DNA of 64,000 nucleotides from Lamellibrachia satsuma (taxonomy: Eukaryota; Annelida; Polychaeta; Sabellida; Siboglinidae): NCBI GenBank assembly GCA_033239005.1, contig BSQZ01000036.1:4739501-4803500 (forward strand), read 5' to 3'. Each line of letters opens with the position of its first letter. Positions within the stretch are counted from its first letter, which is position 1. Position numbers and translations under genes: made by a program. This document shows positions 42,617 through 55,357 of this stretch, piece after piece. The notes below the pieces were generated by a model. That model was not told the DNA's origin. It ran no database searches and worked only from the letters and a program-made list of their open reading frames with translations.

Positions 42617-44116
42617 TTAGGCGTAGGCGAAAAAATTGTGTGTTTCCGGTAACCCGACCCTACCTAGAAAAACGGGCTGACCCTAATCTTTTTATTTGAT
42701 ATTTCAATCAATGTTTGTTTCATTACATTTTCTTTAAAACTAATAAAACAACCCGCGAGTAAAATTCAACCTGCGTATTCGATGACATGTGTGCGCTATC
42801 GAACTTGTTTGGGTCCACACGCGTGATTGGCGGGATCGGAAATATTTCACCCAATGAGCGATCTTGTTACATGCCGAATCACGTTGGCTGGGGATGGCAA
42901 GATGGCACTTGCGTCTCTAGTCTGCGTAATAAAACACCATTGTTTATTCCACAATGGAAATCCTATATGTACTTTTTTTTGCTGTGTAACGAAACGTTTG
43001 ACAGCATTGCTAAAGAGTATGGCTGCAGCGATGGATCGTGTGAAAACGCCATGGCGGAACAGGAGGAAGGACCGTGCATGGCTACCGTGTCGCACACGGA
43101 CGCGTTTACATCGCAGACGCCAGTCATAAACGTAGTTACGGTGTATAGATGTAAATTCATCATGATATCATGAACGCCGGATCCTGACAATACCGGCCCT
43201 AGCATTGAGGCTCAGGCACCAAGGAATGTGTTTCAAGTGCTGAATACAGGCAGCCAGTCAAATACCACTACCAGGCCCCGAAAATCCCTGCTGTTTGTCA
43301 AAACCTCCTGGACCTGGTACTTGTAAACTTTGTGAGTTCGTCTTCACTTGCTAGTCTGGATTAGAAATGTCAATGAAATTTTTAGCTGGCAGATCCATTT
43401 TGTATTATATTTTTGTGATATAGCTGACGCATTGAGAAATTGAAATGTGAAAACAGTTTCAAAATCAGTGTCAGATTTTTGAGATATTTTTGAAGAAGTT
43501 GAATTCAACATGTTACGCAGATTATCATTACTATGTCTTCGACCACATATCAGGCTCACCTTTAATAGTTATTTATTTGATTTTTTACTATTTAAATACA
43601 CTAAGTTAAAGGCGCGGTTGTAATATTAAAAGCTTGCCTTTGATTAATTAAACGCACGTATGTAAAGTTAAAGGCATGTTTCTAATTAATTAAGTATGTG
43701 TACGTGATGTTAAAGGCATGTCTTTAAATAATTACGTACACATATTAAATTGTAACCAATCGGAACCAGCGAAGTGCATTGATATAATTGTATTTCGTTT
43801 TTGTGAATGGCAGTTGGAACATTTCTGGCCAACGGGTGTTGCGTCACATTGTAATTTTTTAAGATTTATTTAAAAAGTATTCTTTGTTTTAATTAAACTG
43901 ACTTTATTGTGTGATATCTACATTGAACATGACTATTGCCATTGGTGCAGACGCTTTGTTTTTATGTTGGTGTAATAAATTGTGTCCATAAACGATGTCG
44001 TGTTGTAAGCTTACAGTAGTGTTAAAAACATATATCATAAAAATAATATTTCCCTACCAACCTAACTTTTTTGGGCCCGTTACCTGAAACACAAACTTTT
44101 TTTGTTTAGGCCTTAT
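42617..44116. mobile_element. TIR element of about 1.5 kb with CpG-rich interior
   Basis: The left end reads GCGTAGGCGAAAAAATTGTG then TGTTTCCGGTAAC. The right end in reverse complement reads GGCCTAAACAAAAAAAGTTT then GTGTTTCAGGTAAC. The shared TTGTGTTTCMGGTAAC with matching poly-A context indicates imperfect inverted termini. The interior 42780-43180 is CpG-rich in an otherwise CpG-poor intron, and frames of 128 and 100 aa overlap there with no recognised domain. About three imperfect copies of a TTAAAGGCATGTYT...TTAATTA unit lie at 43600-43745. Exact ends and target duplication are not resolved. Confidence 0.55.
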
Positions 44117-45809
44117 CAATAGGCAATGCATTTTGTTTGAAAAACGTGTTATCTTTTCCATGTCCTTGGTTAATTGTAATCGGTTCTTAATGTAATTCAC
44201 ACAAGTAGCAATTCACACAAATGTTGCCAGTTACCCGAGGTTATACAAATTTTCAGTTTATGAAACTATGGAACTTGTCTAATACATATGATCCCAAATT
44301 CTGTTATACTTCTTATGTTTGCCGTAACATTTCAAAAGGTTTTCAGCCAAATTAAAAGTTAATAATATATATACATGCATGCACATTGGCACTGCATGTG
44401 TGTCTACCATGTGATAAGGCTACCAAAGCACTACTACCTCATCATAGCTCTCTAAATTGACCCTCCGACCACTTGTCTGGGCAATACACACTGACCACTC
44501 TATGGTGACTAATGGCTGTGTAATGACCAATTATGGTCATCTCCTCTGTCCACCAGTAGAGTGTCATGTCCAAGCTGTTGCCCACTGGACAACAGCTCAG
44601 TGATGCTCACTTAGTGATGTTCCTTGTAAACACAGTCAGTTGAGGTGTTTGTTTATTCAGTTAAATTTCAACTTAATATTCAATTCATGTATGTACAGTA
44701 CAGAATGTCAAACCACCAAAACTTCTTTTTTTAACTTTGTCTTGACACCTAGTTTATATACCCCGTAGCTCAAAAGATTTAAAATCACTCTGCTAAACAA
44801 TCTGCCCATATGAAATGCCTTAAATACGCAAAATACAAATATGAAAGAAAAAACAGAACAAACAACAAAGTTAATATTTGGATTAAATGTAGAATAATAG
44901 TAATTATTAAAAATATTTTTATGGTTGGTTGATATTATAAAAAATCATGCAAACCTGACAAATGTTTCATGTGAAGATATTAGCAAATTTTACATCGTCT
45001 GATTGACTCGTGTCTTTTGGAGGCCAATCTTTGTGTGAATGACAGAAAAACACGAGGTTACGTGACAAGACAGAATTAAGTAAGGCAAAGAGAGACAGAC
45101 GGGCTTGCACAAAATTAACTCTAAATCCTGGCAATGTGGTTGACGGTTTCTCGGCCAGATTATTTGTATGATAATGATCTTTTAAATCAATGTTTGGTTG
45201 ACACTTTTATTTGTGTGCAGGATTAGTTCTTTGACTCGGGCTCGAATCTAGATGCGGCATGTATATTCTGATTAATACCCACACAACGCTGTCACGTTTG
45301 TGTTACCGTAAAACTCCATCAATGGGCAGATTCCGAAGCTTTTGTCTGGATCATGGCAGGAAATGACAGCTTACGGTAGTGAAATGAGACATTGGTGAAA
45401 AGTTGCCATTTGGCTGTTTTTTTAATAAGGCGTTGATTATGCTGTTGTACTAAATCAGCCGGGTAGATAAAACATATTGGCTTGTTGCTGTGAGAATTAG
45501 GCATGGCTTTCGCCATTGAGTACTTGATTGTTCTTTGTGTGTGTGTGTGCGAGCATGCATGCATGCATGTGTGCATGCATGCGTACATGTGCAAGTGTAT
45601 TGAAAATACATACTCCTTGTTCATCTGCACTTTGAAATGTATTGATTGCCTTGGTTGGCAAATAAACCTCCTTCATGCTGAGGTAGAGATTAAGAAATGT
45701 GACCTACCTCCTAGTAAATTTTAAATATTACTAGTAAAATAACCAGTCCCCTATTCTTGGTTGGTGTCACCAACATGCATAATTTTGGTAATTCATAGTT
45801 TCATGTAGT
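44117..45809 (+). other. Intron sequence
   Basis: CpG-poor, with no exon recognised. It includes a GCATGCATGTGTGCATGCAT microsatellite at 45536-45590. Confidence 0.5.
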
Positions 45810-45854
45810 GGGGGTAGGGGAGGGGGTAGGGGGAGGGTGGAGGGGGGAGGGAGG
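45810..45854 (+). repeat. G-quadruplex-forming G-run
   Basis: At least seven runs of three or more G separated by 1-2 bases (GGGGG TA GGGG A GGGGG TA GGGGG A GGG TGGA GGGGGG A GGG). On the non-template strand of the presumed transcript, it could also fold in RNA. Confidence 0.85.
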
Positions 45855-46867
45855 TCTGACAATGGTTTCGTGTAGTGTCACACATGAATCTTTTGACATC
45901 ATCCCTTAATATAACATCATATCTCTGATGATTTAACTTGATATTTACTCCACAATGTGTCAACATATTTTGCTACTACTGCCTTTTTGTTGCACTCAAT
46001 GAGCTGAAAATCTGGACTAAAATCACCGATTGCTAGATAGTTTACATTTCCAGCACATTTCTGATATTGATCTGCATAAGCAGGCCCTGCTACAATGTGC
46101 TTGTTTGGTACACTGCTAAACAGCGAATGAGTCACCATTGATGAGCTCAGCCTCCACAGGGCTGTGTGGACAATGTGGTCCCCTCAAGGTGACTCAGTGT
46201 GTGGGGTCATGCAGTAGTTTGTGAGTCCAAGGTGCAGGATCTTCAAGGACTGATGGTTGTGGAGTAGTTCCTCCTGGGTGAAGATCACTATTTTATTAAT
46301 AATGATAATAATAAAAATTTTATTTGAAAAAATCCAGAATAAAATAGGAGAAGAGGGGAACAAAATCGACCGCGATTATCGGTTCCAGTCTCATCCGAAC
46401 TTCAATGATAAAGAGGAAAGCAACAATTATATTAAATATTAATAAAAAAAATTAATAAAACAAAACTACAGTTTTACAATAAGATAAAGTACTTCTGTGT
46501 TCATGGTAAGGGACAGAAGAGCTGAATATTTATTCTGTAAGATGGCAGTCAAGCCAGGTGGCTCAGAATTTTGTTTCATGATTTTATTATGTTATTATTG
46601 GAAACCTAGAGATAGCGTTTTGATGCCTAGACAGTATGTTTTAACAAGTATACATGTCATAAAATTATAATGTTATGTTTACTTGGTCTAATGCATTATG
46701 GGTATGTAAGTGTAATTACAAAGAATCTTTTTTCATGGAGATTTTTCCAATAATGGCATTAACTAAAAGTAATACAGCTGTCATTTTTATTTATACACAT
46801 GATTGATACCCATGTATGTCTAGGAAAACAATCTGTAGTGTGACATTTCATGATGCTTGTGTAAGAG
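45855..46867 (+). other. Intron sequence
   Basis: No gene recognised. AT-rich around 46280-46480. Confidence 0.5.
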
Positions 46868-47122
46868 GGAATAATTGTTGCTTTCTGATAAGCATTTTGC
46901 CTTAATTGACAGATGTTTAAAGACCCTGGGTTCAGAGATATGATGTCTGTCTAGTTAAGGAATGTTAGCTGGTGTGAAGGGGGAGATAGAATGTATTACT
47001 AGCCAGTGATTAGCTGTAATTGTCAGCAGGGGAGGAAGTGGACAAACACAGCCAAGTTAGCAATGTCTTTGAAGGTGTTTGGTTTCAACCCTGGGGAGTC
47101 CTGGTACTGGTCATTTTGTGGT
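46868..47122 (+). repeat. Dispersed 250-bp repeat, copy 2
   Basis: Partner of the inverted copy at 30163-30417, with the same word order from TTTCTGATAAGC through AAAGACCCTGGGTTCA to CCTGGGGA. Copy 1 lies upstream of the presumed gene and copy 2 within it. TG/CA replaces CpG at several aligned positions in this copy. Confidence 0.8.
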
Positions 47123-48416
47123 CAGCCAGATCTGTTGAAGAGCTCTTAATCCCAAGGGTCACTTAATACAGCCTGCCTATCAACGATGTACCAAGCAGAA
47201 TGGGGGAATTTTCACATTCTATTGCTGCTTTTCATCTTTAAGATAATGACATGGGTGGTTTTTATTGCATATTACCTGTTACATATCCATGTTTTCCCAT
47301 TTTACAATATTTTGGCAGATTCTGACTACCACGGTACCACTACCAACAACATGTTTTGTGTGGAACATCTAGATAGTAGTGAGCTTTCAAAATCCATTGG
47401 TCAGTAATGACAGTGATCGTTTATGTAAGGATGGGAAAAACTGGCATGCATGTATGTGCCATTACAATCTACATTGAGGTATATTTAACAAGATTGCCAC
47501 CAAAAACAGAAAACCGAGATGCTAGTGATCAATGAAACCATTGGCTTATTGGGAGTCCAATGATTATTCGTAGTAACCCACTCTTATAATAAATAATAAT
47601 AAAAACTATTTGAACACCATCAAATGTAGGTGTGTTCAAACATTATTCATTCACATGAGATATCTGATAACTAGTTACACACTGAGAGTAAACTTATTAA
47701 GTCTAAATGCTTTTATTGTATTGTGTAGGCTAAATTAATTTTGCACATTTTTTATTGGGACGAAAACCAATATTATTTAAGTGAAAAAAATATTCTGCCT
47801 TCAACTTGAAGGAATATGCCCTGCCTTGATCTGCTAGCGACAGAACACATGCCTTGTGTTAAACTTAAAAACATTGGTTTATTGGGGTAGTGAAGGGCAT
47901 CATTTGATGCAGGGGATTCTCCTAATTGTTATCTATATTATAAAACAGATGGCTGGCTTAAGCATCCAGTGATGATGCTATCTCCGTTGTTACATATTGC
48001 AGGACAGTAACCCCATAGGGTACTGAGTGAGGGGGTGTTACTGTAAGATTGTATTTGTTGTCTTTGGACAGTGGGGGTGAACAGACCAATAGCAGCTGTG
48101 GTCACTGTGTATACTGGTTGGTCAGTAAGTGGTCAACTGGGATGGTGAGTAGCTTACTTATCAATGTGTAATTAATTAGACCACTGGAAGGGAAGCTGGT
48201 GCCTAGTACAGTGTTTGTTGGTTTGTGCCTATTTCCCTTCTAGATTTTCTGTTGAAAGTTTTAAATATTTACCTTGGATTCTCCTGCTGTGAACATGTTT
48301 GGATGGGGCGGGTGTTGCCAGGGTGTTTGTGAGAAGGTCATAGATTAGAAGGTTTTGAGGGGTGCATTTAGAAGTTACAAAGGAAATAAAACTTCTGAAG
48401 ACAATGAGACGTTAAC

Positions 48417-48418
<2 letters not shown>
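47123..48418 (+). other. Intron sequence
   Basis: CpG-poor, with no exon recognised. 47535-47570 shares the phrase CCATTGGCTTAT...GAGTCC with 6070-6105. Confidence 0.5.

Positions 48419-48470
<52 letters not shown>
48419..48470. repeat. (TA)n microsatellite
   Basis: 52 bp of TA. Confidence 0.97.
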
Positions 48471-48473
<3 letters not shown>

Positions 48474-49080
48474 CAGTTTAAGTTGTAAGCATGCTAGTAT
48501 TTTGTTCAAATTTAACATCATGTTTTATATCTACCTAAAACAGTGTTTCATTGAATTAGCTAAGTGTTAATGAGCTGACATGCTAATACACAGTAATAGC
48601 GAAGTGACTTAATTTTGCTTCAAAAATCTCATAAGATTAGCATCATTTATTGATATGGTCGTGCTGATTTATTTAGTGTAATAAAGATTTCCTGCCAGAC
48701 CTACTTAGGTGATTATCTCAACTTGGTAATGACAATTGGCCACTTCAATATGGGTGTGTATCGAAATAATAGTCTGCCAGTAAAGGGGTAACGGCCCCCT
48801 TAGGGATATGGTGAATGTAAAGATTTGCATACAACCCACATTGTCACCCATTCGGAGATGTAGTAATTGTTCCTTTGTGACAAATAACAATTAGTAGTTT
48901 ATTGCTGTTCTCTCATTGCTATAAACTTGTTTCTGGGACTGATTCCCACCAGTTTATGCCAAAGTACTCTGTATATTATTAATATAAGTTTCGTTTCTAG
49001 TTTTTACTTAGAGGCTTGTGTTAGATTATGGCTTGTTTTCTGTGACATTTGAAAATTTTTATTGAGACAGTTAAACAGTA

Positions 49081-49876
49081 CTCTTGAGTGCCGAATAAGC
49101 GTCCCTATATGCGTATTTATTTGATGAAAAATACCACCCTATATGCACCTTATTTGGCTCTATACTATTATTAAATTTAAACATTTGTGCCAGCCTATAT
49201 TCTCCGATAATCGTGGCAAATTGTGCAGGGTATCATTTTTAAGAGAGCAATCGCTCTCAATCCGTTAGATTTGCATGATTAGATGAATCGGTCAGAATCC
49301 TTAGTTCTCGGGAGCTCGACATGGTATATTATTAGTTAAAACGCCATTATCACCCCGTAAACCGACCATAAATGGCCGCCGTGCGCAGTGCCTCAAACCG
49401 GTCGTAACCGGATGGCGGCAGTTTCCCCAGAAATTGACTTTTGTATTTAATTCAATAAAAATGTCCATTTAAAAACGAAAATTCCCCGGTTTTTCACAGA
49501 TATAAAATGCGATTACTATATCTGCGGTGATGCGAATATGCACAAAGTAAAGTTTATATGCACATTAAACAGGAAAAAAAACAAAATACATGGCGGTCCG
49601 CATAGTTTTCTAGGGACGCCTTGACTTCTCGTCGAGTAAAAAATCGATACCCTTACGGCGCTAAAAAGACAAATATACCATTGACTTTTTTCGCACTGTA
49701 CTATTATTTGTTTTGAACAATTTGCCCCCCTATACTTTTATTCAGCACTGTACTGTTATTTGTTTTGAACAATTTGTCCCCCTATACTGTTATTCAGCAC
49801 TATACTATTATTAAATTTTACCGATTTGCCACCCTATACTGTTATTTGGCCTATACGTTTATTTGGCACTCAAGAG
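49081..49876. mobile_element. 796-bp TA-flanked inverted-repeat element
   Basis: The ends CTCTTGAGTGCC and GGCACTCAAGAG are perfect inverted repeats flanked by TA (49079-49080 and 49877-49878). Homology continues inward as RAATAARCGT. The right third holds two to three tandem copies of a roughly 60-bp unit (CACTGTACTRTTATTTGTTT, then TGAACAATTTGYCCCCCTAT). A TA duplication fits Tc1/mariner MITEs. No transposase is present. The interior keeps CpG, unlike the surrounding intron. Confidence 0.85.
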
Positions 49877-49878
49877 TA

Positions 49879-51720
49879 ATGTGTTAGACAATGTATGATT
49901 TAGTAAGTAAACATGTTCAGTTAAATTGTTTGTTATTTTAGTAACAAAATTGACCAGGTAAAAATAATGTAATAATAATATTTAAAGTTGTTCAGTTAAT
50001 GTCAGTAGGTAATAACTAGTGAAGGTTTACCATGTTGGGTTTAAATACAGCAATAGCAAAACACCTATTTTAGGGATTTATATTCCAGTTTTGGACCCCA
50101 GTTTGTTATGTGCATTTGGAACAAGATCTCAACCAGCTTTGATGCTGCACAAAACATTAGATTTCTAGTTGATCAATATTGTGTGGTTTGAAGTGGTGCC
50201 ACCTGTTGTCCAAGTACCTTGGAAGTATTGAATTACAGTCAGCTATCTTGATTGACAAACACTGACATTTGTGTTGGAATGACCAGAGGGGAATATGCTA
50301 AACATGAGGTGTTCCTTATATATATATGCAACAGATGAGGTGTCCCATAAAAAGTAACGGTCAAATGTTATATCACCATAAATGCGTATCAGTGAACGTT
50401 ATGGTTTCTTTATAGGGACAATCATCAATGGTATCGCATGGCGTGTTTTATGCAGAAACCTGGCATTGTCTTATTCTTTATTGGTCAAGCCCCATTTGTG
50501 TTTATGGCGGACATCATTACGTGTTAAGTGCAGGTGGTGTCATGGGAAATGATCTCCCATGAAACTGCTGTATCTGGAAATGGATATTGGCTATAAAACA
50601 AATGTGACTTCTGGGTAGTGATCCATGGGCAGTCTGCCCCTGGGAGGGGGTGTATCAGGTGGGTCCATTGCTGGCTGGGGCAGGGTTATTGTTGGATATT
50701 ATGCAGTAGGATAAGATGGAGTGGTGATTATAATCAAGCTATGATATGGCTACCAGTGATTTCATGACATCATTAAGTGTCCGTGCACCGTTGGTTTGAC
50801 TGTTTTTCTCCACATGAGTGTTGTATTCACTGACCATGAGTTGATTTGTTGATAATTAATAATAAATGACATGTGTTGCAAGAGAATGTGACCTTGCCAC
50901 CCTAAGTGTGAGATGCCATAGACATTCAGTTGATCAGTGTGCTTTAGAAAACATGCAACTCCTAGCAACTAGTGCTGGTTGCTATTTCTCTTAGAAAGAC
51001 ATATTGTCAGTATGAAACATCCACTTTATCTCACACTTCATAAAGTTATTGGATGCACAAAGATTCATTAATTATTGTGATGCAGTCAAAAGGCATGATT
51101 AATTTTTTCGCTTTTAAATATTTACAGGTTGTGAAAAGTGTTTTTTATAAATGGTAAACTTTTTGTTGCACAGAACGGCATTAAAAATAATAATTAATAA
51201 AAATATTTTTTTTTATAATAACTTTATTTTTACTTTGGTAATCAAAAGATGGAATAACAATTTACTTTCAGTGACATAATGAGCTATTCGCACATTATCA
51301 ACAATTTGAGCTGTTTCCATTGGCAGGGTGTTTGGCCCCTAAGGGGCATTAGAGCCATGGGTGAATATGGTCCAGTAATGCCACCTGGTGAATAACCCCA
51401 CCAAGAATGGGTGACTTCTCATGCACACCAGGGTGAATCAACATTGTGTCCAGGTGGCAATAACCATATTTAGGGACCATCTGCACATACCACAAGTCTA
51501 GTATAATTGTAAAATTTCACGTCTGGGCGCATGTGGAGCTGCTGTCTTATCCAAGATTTGAGCAGATTTTTATGTTCCATTTCTCGGAAAGAATGCAATA
51601 TTTTCTGTCCGAGATGCTTTGAACACATACGAGTCACACAAAAGACAAAAAGAGAAAGACCTAGCATCCAGTTGTGGCTGGTGATACAAAATAATAACTA
51701 AATATTACTAAATGCACGTG
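49879..51720 (+). other. Intron sequence
   Basis: CpG-poor unique sequence. No exon is recognised. Confidence 0.5.
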
Positions 51721-51786
51721 TATGTATAATGTATGTATAATGTATGTATAATGTATGTATAATGTATGTATAATGTATGTATAATG
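51721..51786. repeat. 11-bp tandem repeat x6
   Basis: TATGTATAATG is repeated six times without change. Confidence 0.95.
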
Positions 51787-51887
51787 TCGCACAGTTTCCT
51801 TGATGGCTGTTGCACTTTATGTGAAATGCATGAAATAAAAAATATTTGTACATATAAAATCCATATGTAAGACTGAGTTGCTACAGT

Positions 51888-51996
51888 AAATTTAAAGGTA
51901 AACTAATTAAATTTAAAGGTCAACTAATTAAATTTAAAGGTCAACTAATTAAATTTAAAGGTAAACTAATTAAATTTAAAGGTCAACTAATTAAAT
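51888..51996. repeat. 21-bp tandem repeat x5
   Basis: TTTAAAGGTMAACTAATTAA is repeated five times just left of MITE copy B. The TTTAAAGGT word resembles the MITE end plus its TTAA flank, so the array may derive from a MITE terminus (inference). Confidence 0.93.
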
Positions 51997-52072
51997 ATAT
52001 ATATATATAACAAACTCGGTATAGCTAAATATAGTTATATTACCTAAAATGTCAATAAATTAAATTTATTAA

Positions 52073-52558
52073 AAAGGAACTTTCGCAAATCCGATTCATT
52101 GGTGTCCAAATATGTAGTGTGTGAATAGTTTATGTAACATCTGCAGTCGATTTAACAAAAAAATGCCTATTTTTGTTCAAATCATCAAAAGAATTGACTT
52201 TAGTTGTTAGATCTGGTAAGGATCAAAATAGTGGATATCCAAAATGGTAAACACTGTGTGGGTCAATGCTGATCATTGGCGTGACCTCCATCCTCTCGCT
52301 GATCACATGACAAAGTTGTGAAATTTCACCAAGGGTGAAAATCGTGACTTTTCAGCATTTCGATTTCCACTTCAGTTAATGCTTGAACAAGCATTAACTA
52401 ATTTAATAGTTTGTCAGATGATTTCACAAAAAACTACATACAAAAGCTGCACAAATGAGCTAGCTTGTTGCAGTGGATACTACCAGGTAGTAGGTTTAGT
52501 TTTTCACAAAATTAGCTTGAAATGAGACTAGCAGAAAAATCGAATTGATTAAGCACCT
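52073..52558 (-). mobile_element. TTAA-flanked MITE, copy B, inverted
   Basis: Bounded by TTAA at 52069-52072 and 52559-52562. Its reverse complement begins AGGTGCTTAATCAATT like copy A. The two match along their length, including CAAGCATTAACTGAAGTG and GATCCTTACC-type words. Confidence 0.82.
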
Positions 52559-52562
52559 TTAA

Positions 52563-53249
52563 GGTAAAACAATAAAATTTAATACTTTTCTGTCAATGGG
52601 GATTGATATAGATGGAATCCACCAGTGATATCTGATGATCTCGTTCAGCAGAGACTCAGTTCAGCTTGCCTTCTGCCTGTGCTAGCAAAGATTTCATTGA
52701 TAAAAGAGGGATGCCTCTGAAGTCTGACCACACTGAGTCTGCAGACAATTGTATTTGTTGCAGTGATGTTTCAAATGAAGACAAGCACCAATGCTAACAT
52801 GTAGCGTATCTTTGTCGCGACACGATGCGACAAGACGTGTCATAACGGTCAGTTCGAGGCTTCTGTCATGTCGTCTCATTTCCCTTGAGACCTTGGCGAA
52901 GCACCAGTCAGTCTCAGAACAGCGACAGCCTGCATGTTTTCGTCGCCATCCTTTAGTGGCAGAGTGCGGTGGGCGACATAAAGACGTCATGCGTTTTTAG
53001 ACGAGCACACTAGGGATCGTTTGTTCTTGAAATGATCAATCACACAACAAGGCAGCATGATTGCCAATCATCAGGCATAGGACACAGCTTGCACATGATG
53101 AGAAATGCTGGACGGTGGAAGTGTTTAAGTTGTTAAGTAATGTAATGGTCTAATATTATTGACAAATTTTTTTATTATTATTTAAGTATTATCTACTTTC
53201 CTGGTTCCACAATGTATATTTTTTCTTCAGCTAATGTAATTGTATTCGT
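52563..53249 (+). other. Intron with CpG-retaining patch 52799-53020
   Basis: The patch is markedly CpG-rich against near-zero CpG on both sides. A 98-aa minus frame (52694-52990) and a 69-aa plus frame cross it, with no domain recognised. It is either a young unclassified insertion or an unmethylated regulatory element. Confidence 0.45.
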
Positions 53250-53350
53250 AGACACTTGTTTTATACATTACTTACAATTTTATCATTGATTTATTACTTA
53301 AAGTGCTTTGATCTCTTTAAAGATATTGTGCTTTATAAGAATGATTATTT
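53250..53350 (+). repeat. SINE/LINE-type 3' tail
   Basis: AAAGTGCTTTGATCTCTTTA, then AAGATATTGTGCTTTATAAG and ATTATTTATTATTAAT. The phrase order GCTTTGA...TTTAAAG...GCTTTATAA...(TTATTA)n is the common tail of many invertebrate SINEs. The upstream boundary is unresolved. Confidence 0.5.
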
Positions 53351-53622
53351 ATTATTAATAGCATTATTAATCCATGAGTGTAAAAACTTTCAAACCATAT
53401 TGTGGTTTTCTGAGATTGATATTAGATAAGAAATATTGTCTTAATTTTTGGAAATTTCTAGTTTTAATAATGTACATAAATTTTATTTGATGTAGCACCA
53501 GATCCAAGTATGTTAAAAATGTATAACCTGGTCTAGAACTGCTAAATAAACAAACAAATAAATGCATTAAAATACTACTAATAATAGTTATTATTTTAAA
53601 ATAAATATTACAATATAGCATT

Positions 53623-53657
<35 letters not shown>
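53623..53657. repeat. (AAT)n microsatellite
   Basis: About eleven AAT units. Confidence 0.95.
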
Positions 53658-53658
<1 letters not shown>

Positions 53659-53659
53659 T

Positions 53660-55239
53660 AAGTCTAAATAAATATACATAAATAATAATAATATTAATAG
53701 ATGGAGACATTGCAATGTAGAAGGTCAGCCAAATGCAGAGGTTTTCCAAAAATCCTTTATTTACCCTACCCTCCCTTATTTACCCTACCATCCCTGTGTT
53801 CAGGGTAGGCTGGCAGCCATGGAAACATATTCCCACCTCCCTGTCATGGCATTATGAGGCTAATCAGATGAGACAAAGCAGGGAGGATGGTCAAGTGATT
53901 GTCTTGACCACCAATGTAATTTATAGTGGGCAGTACTGCTCATTAACTCTATGGTCAGTCTAGACCTCCCAGCACATCTGGTCAAGTTTAGTGACTGGAC
54001 TCTGTAAACCACAGGGTGTGGGCAGGGTTTGAGTTGGAGGTGTGAAAGGAAGGAAAAAGAGGGTGTTTGGATCCCAGCAGGGAGGGGGATACTTGTGGCA
54101 GATATGGGAATTTTCATGTTGACAAGTCCCCTGGCTTGTTACCCCTTAGATTTAGCTGCAGGCTAGGGGGAGGGTGTTGTTTTAGCCAGGCCACTGGATA
54201 ACTCTACATAACTGTCCATGCTGTTGATGGATGTGTCAACACAATAAGTCATGCATTAGTACTGTCTGCTGGTCAAGTCATTTGGTCACTCCCTATCTGG
54301 GAGCTCCAGCATTTGGTTATTATGTACCTGAAACATGTGGTATCCATGTGACACTGTACCTAATCCGTTCTACCCAAATATATAGGTACCTCTGTGAATT
54401 AGTACTGATTTTGTTCTGTATTTATGTGTATTTAATGTTTGGACTTGAGCAGATTATATTAGTTGTAATTTAATTTTAACAATTGTCATGCTTCTAAGAG
54501 TAAAGGTTGAATACCAAATGATTAGACTTACCGAATTAGAAAAAGGTAAACTTATTTTATGCAGGGAAACTGTTTAAGTCGTGACCAGTTTTAGGGTCTA
54601 CTTATAACTCTTAGCAGCGTTTTGAAATCAATGCAATATCATATGTATTCTTGGGTGGATACACAAGTAATTACAGATTGACATTTGACATTTTTGTAGG
54701 TATAATATTATTGGAACACAACGGATTGACAATCCTTCAAACTTGATTGTATTTTAAATAACTACAAGTAGCATATGAAATCTACAAGCTGTTAGAAATC
54801 TACAAGATGTTAGAGTGCCAATTTAGTGCTTTTGGGGAATTTACTATAATTCTCACGCATGGCTTTCTCTATAATGGATCTGGGAGCAGACTTAATGGCT
54901 GCATCGACACTTCTGTATGTGCCTATCGCTTACTTGGATTAACTGCCAGTCTCCAGGACTGCGACCAGATCAGTTTGATAAATACTTGACAGAATCCTGC
55001 CTGATATTACACTAGCAGTGTATGTAGTAAGAAATCTCCAAGGAGTTGGTTGTCACAATTTGAGATGGGAGTCTGTCATGTCACAGTGGTCGGTTGGCCA
55101 CTAAGCGCTGTAGCTGCCTGTGCAGCCTAAGGCGACTGCAAGTGATGATTGCATTTTCTGAGGAAAATATCTTTTGTGCCGACTCATCGTTACGGCAGTA
55201 TATTGTATTTTTGGTTGTATCATGATATATATCTTTGTT
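53660..55239 (+). other. CpG-free intron sequence
   Basis: No CpG occurs in 53701-54180. No exon is recognised. A 16-bp tandem duplication (ACCCTACC/TCCCTTATTT) lies at 53762-53790. Confidence 0.6.
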
Positions 55240-55357
55240 GCACCAGATGGATGCACCAGATGGATGCACTAGATGGATGCACTAGATGGATGCACTAGAT
55301 GGATGCACTAGATGGATGCACCAGATGGATGCACTAGATGCATGCACTAGATGCATG
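55240..55357. repeat. 13-bp minisatellite x9
   Basis: Units are GATGGATGCACYA, the last copies GATGCATGCACTA. Confidence 0.95.

Noticed and set aside
42787..43173. 128-codon plus-strand frame NERSCYMPNHVGWGWQDG...
   Set aside because: It overlaps a 100-codon frame in another phase inside an apparent transposon. Both cannot be coding and neither matches a known family.
50670..50705. Phrase CAGGTGGGTCCATTGCTGGC resembling the BAK QVGxxLA segment
   Set aside because: Only a few residues match. It lacks splice sites and the IGD motif.
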